Shown here in pieces: positions 63,470 through 64,000 of a stretch of DNA of 64,000 nucleotides. Made by a program: the position numbers and the translations under genes. Source of the stretch: Plasmodiophora brassicae (lineage: Eukaryota; Endomyxa; Phytomyxea; Plasmodiophorida; Plasmodiophoridae); NCBI GenBank assembly GCA_039704465.1, contig JASFAU010000007.1, forward strand, positions 1,116,001 through 1,180,000. Reading direction: 5' to 3'. Position 1 is the first letter of the stretch, and every line of letters begins with the position of its first letter. The notes beneath the pieces are model-generated. The model was not told the DNA's origin, made no database searches, and worked only from the letters and a program-made list of their open reading frames with translations.

Positions 63470-64000
63470 ATGGCAGGTGAGCTCGTGTGGAAGTCGCTGT
63501 CGAATGCACGGAGGAGTCAGCAGGAGTCGGCGGGCGCGTCTCGCGAGCCATCGGTCGTCTTCGTCGGGACCGAGGGCAGCGGGAAAACCATCTTGATCTC
63601 GTCGTTCATCTACAAATCGCGGCCCGACGACCTGAAGCCGACGATCGGCGTCGATTACAAGTACACGAGGTCGTCGCCCACATCCGGCAACGACCTCGGC
63701 GGCAAACTCGTAACCCATTTCTGGGAAATCGGAGGCGGTCAGCTGTACTCTGCCGCCCTGCCCGTCGTGTTAACCCCTTCCGCAATGGCCGTCATCGTCA
63801 TCGATCTATCTCGTGTCAGTAGGAGGGTGCAGCGGAAACGATCAGCAAGCCACACACTGATGCGCCATTGGTACACAGCCTGCCACGATTGTACCGGACC
63901 TGCTCTTCTGGTTGTCGCAGCTTACATCATGTGCCGGTTCTGCATCCGCGCCCCAGATCGTCATCATCGGAAACAAATACGACGCCATGCCGACGAAGGA
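63470..64000 (+). CDS. DYNC2LI1: Cytoplasmic dynein 2 light intermediate chain 1 (3' partial)
   Basis: Subunit of the dynein-2 motor for retrograde intraflagellar transport. Starts at 63470 (MAGELVWKSLSNARRSQ). The GTPase-like domain has the P-loop VVFVGTEGSGKTILISSFIY, then TIGVDYKYTR, and the family-diagnostic THFWEIGGGQLY, followed by AMAVIVIDLS. An intron probably starts near 63814. Near the window end, IVIIGNKYDAMPTK (after a CCCCAG acceptor at about 63957) matches the LVIIGSKYD block of the family. The rest is beyond the edge. Confidence 0.85.
   Translation, partial: MAGELVWKSLSNARRSQQESAGASREPSVVFVGTEGSGKTILISSFIYKSRPDDLKPTIGVDYKYTRSSPTSGNDLGGKLVTHFWEIGGGQLYSAALPVVLTPSAMAVIVIDLSRVSRRVQRKRSASHTLMRHWYTACHDCTGPALLVVAAYIMCRFCIRAPDRHHRKQIRRHADEG

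Overview
The window is nuclear DNA of a GC-rich, gene-dense eukaryotic microbe. Protein-coding genes are cut by very short spliceosomal introns: every intron I could place by reading frame and homology is about 46-80 nt, nearly all GT-AG. Eukaryote-only machinery is present (cleavage/polyadenylation factor CPSF1, ribosome-quality-control ligase LTN1, signal peptidase SEC11, SNARE membrin, eIF2B-beta). Two cilium genes (CFAP299 and the dynein-2 light intermediate chain) mean the organism makes a flagellum. Compact genes, a heat-shock-factor cluster, secreted ubiquitin-ligase-like proteins and chromodomain/copia retroelements would fit a plasmodiophorid (Phytomyxea, Rhizaria) or a similar protist. 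That placement is inference, not something the sequence proves.

Layout. 1-5.95 kb is a transposon graveyard: a Ty1/copia pol running in from the left edge with its polypurine tract and 3' LTR start, a frameshifted hAT transposase with two clean introns, a second hAT fragment, a 361-bp palindrome made of two inverted LTR-like arms, a Ty3/gypsy integrase-chromodomain remnant with its own PPT and LTR, and a GGGT-rich tract. 6-7.9 kb has no gene I can support. 7.9-33 kb is ordinary compact gene space: a RhoGEF-like protein, RRP8, a possible MED19-like protein, an XRRA1-like LRR protein, a GST, a HINT protein, a cyclic-nucleotide-binding-like protein, a small membrane protein, SEC11, two tandem U-box genes with signal peptides, an ethanolamine/choline kinase, LTN1 and CPSF1. 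33-41 kb is a cluster of four heat-shock-factor-domain genes, all on the minus strand, in unusually long spacers. 41-55.9 kb holds membrin, CFAP299, a SMARCAL1/ZRANB3-type helicase, a quinone oxidoreductase, two tandem DEAD-box helicases (the second has lost its catalytic motifs), a small coiled-coil gene, an MBOAT lysophospholipid acyltransferase and eIF2B-beta. 55.9-62 kb is a local segmental duplication carrying three copies of an unrecognised secreted or membrane protein family. 62-64 kb has an LCMT-like methyltransferase and the start of the dynein-2 light intermediate chain.

The points most worth following are: a near-palindromic element, CGTGA(C/G)TCACG, 40-130 bp upstream of all four HSF genes; signal-peptide-bearing U-box proteins; an intact but catalytically dead DEAD-box paralogue; and the three-copy novel family, whose duplication also copied pieces of both flanking genes.
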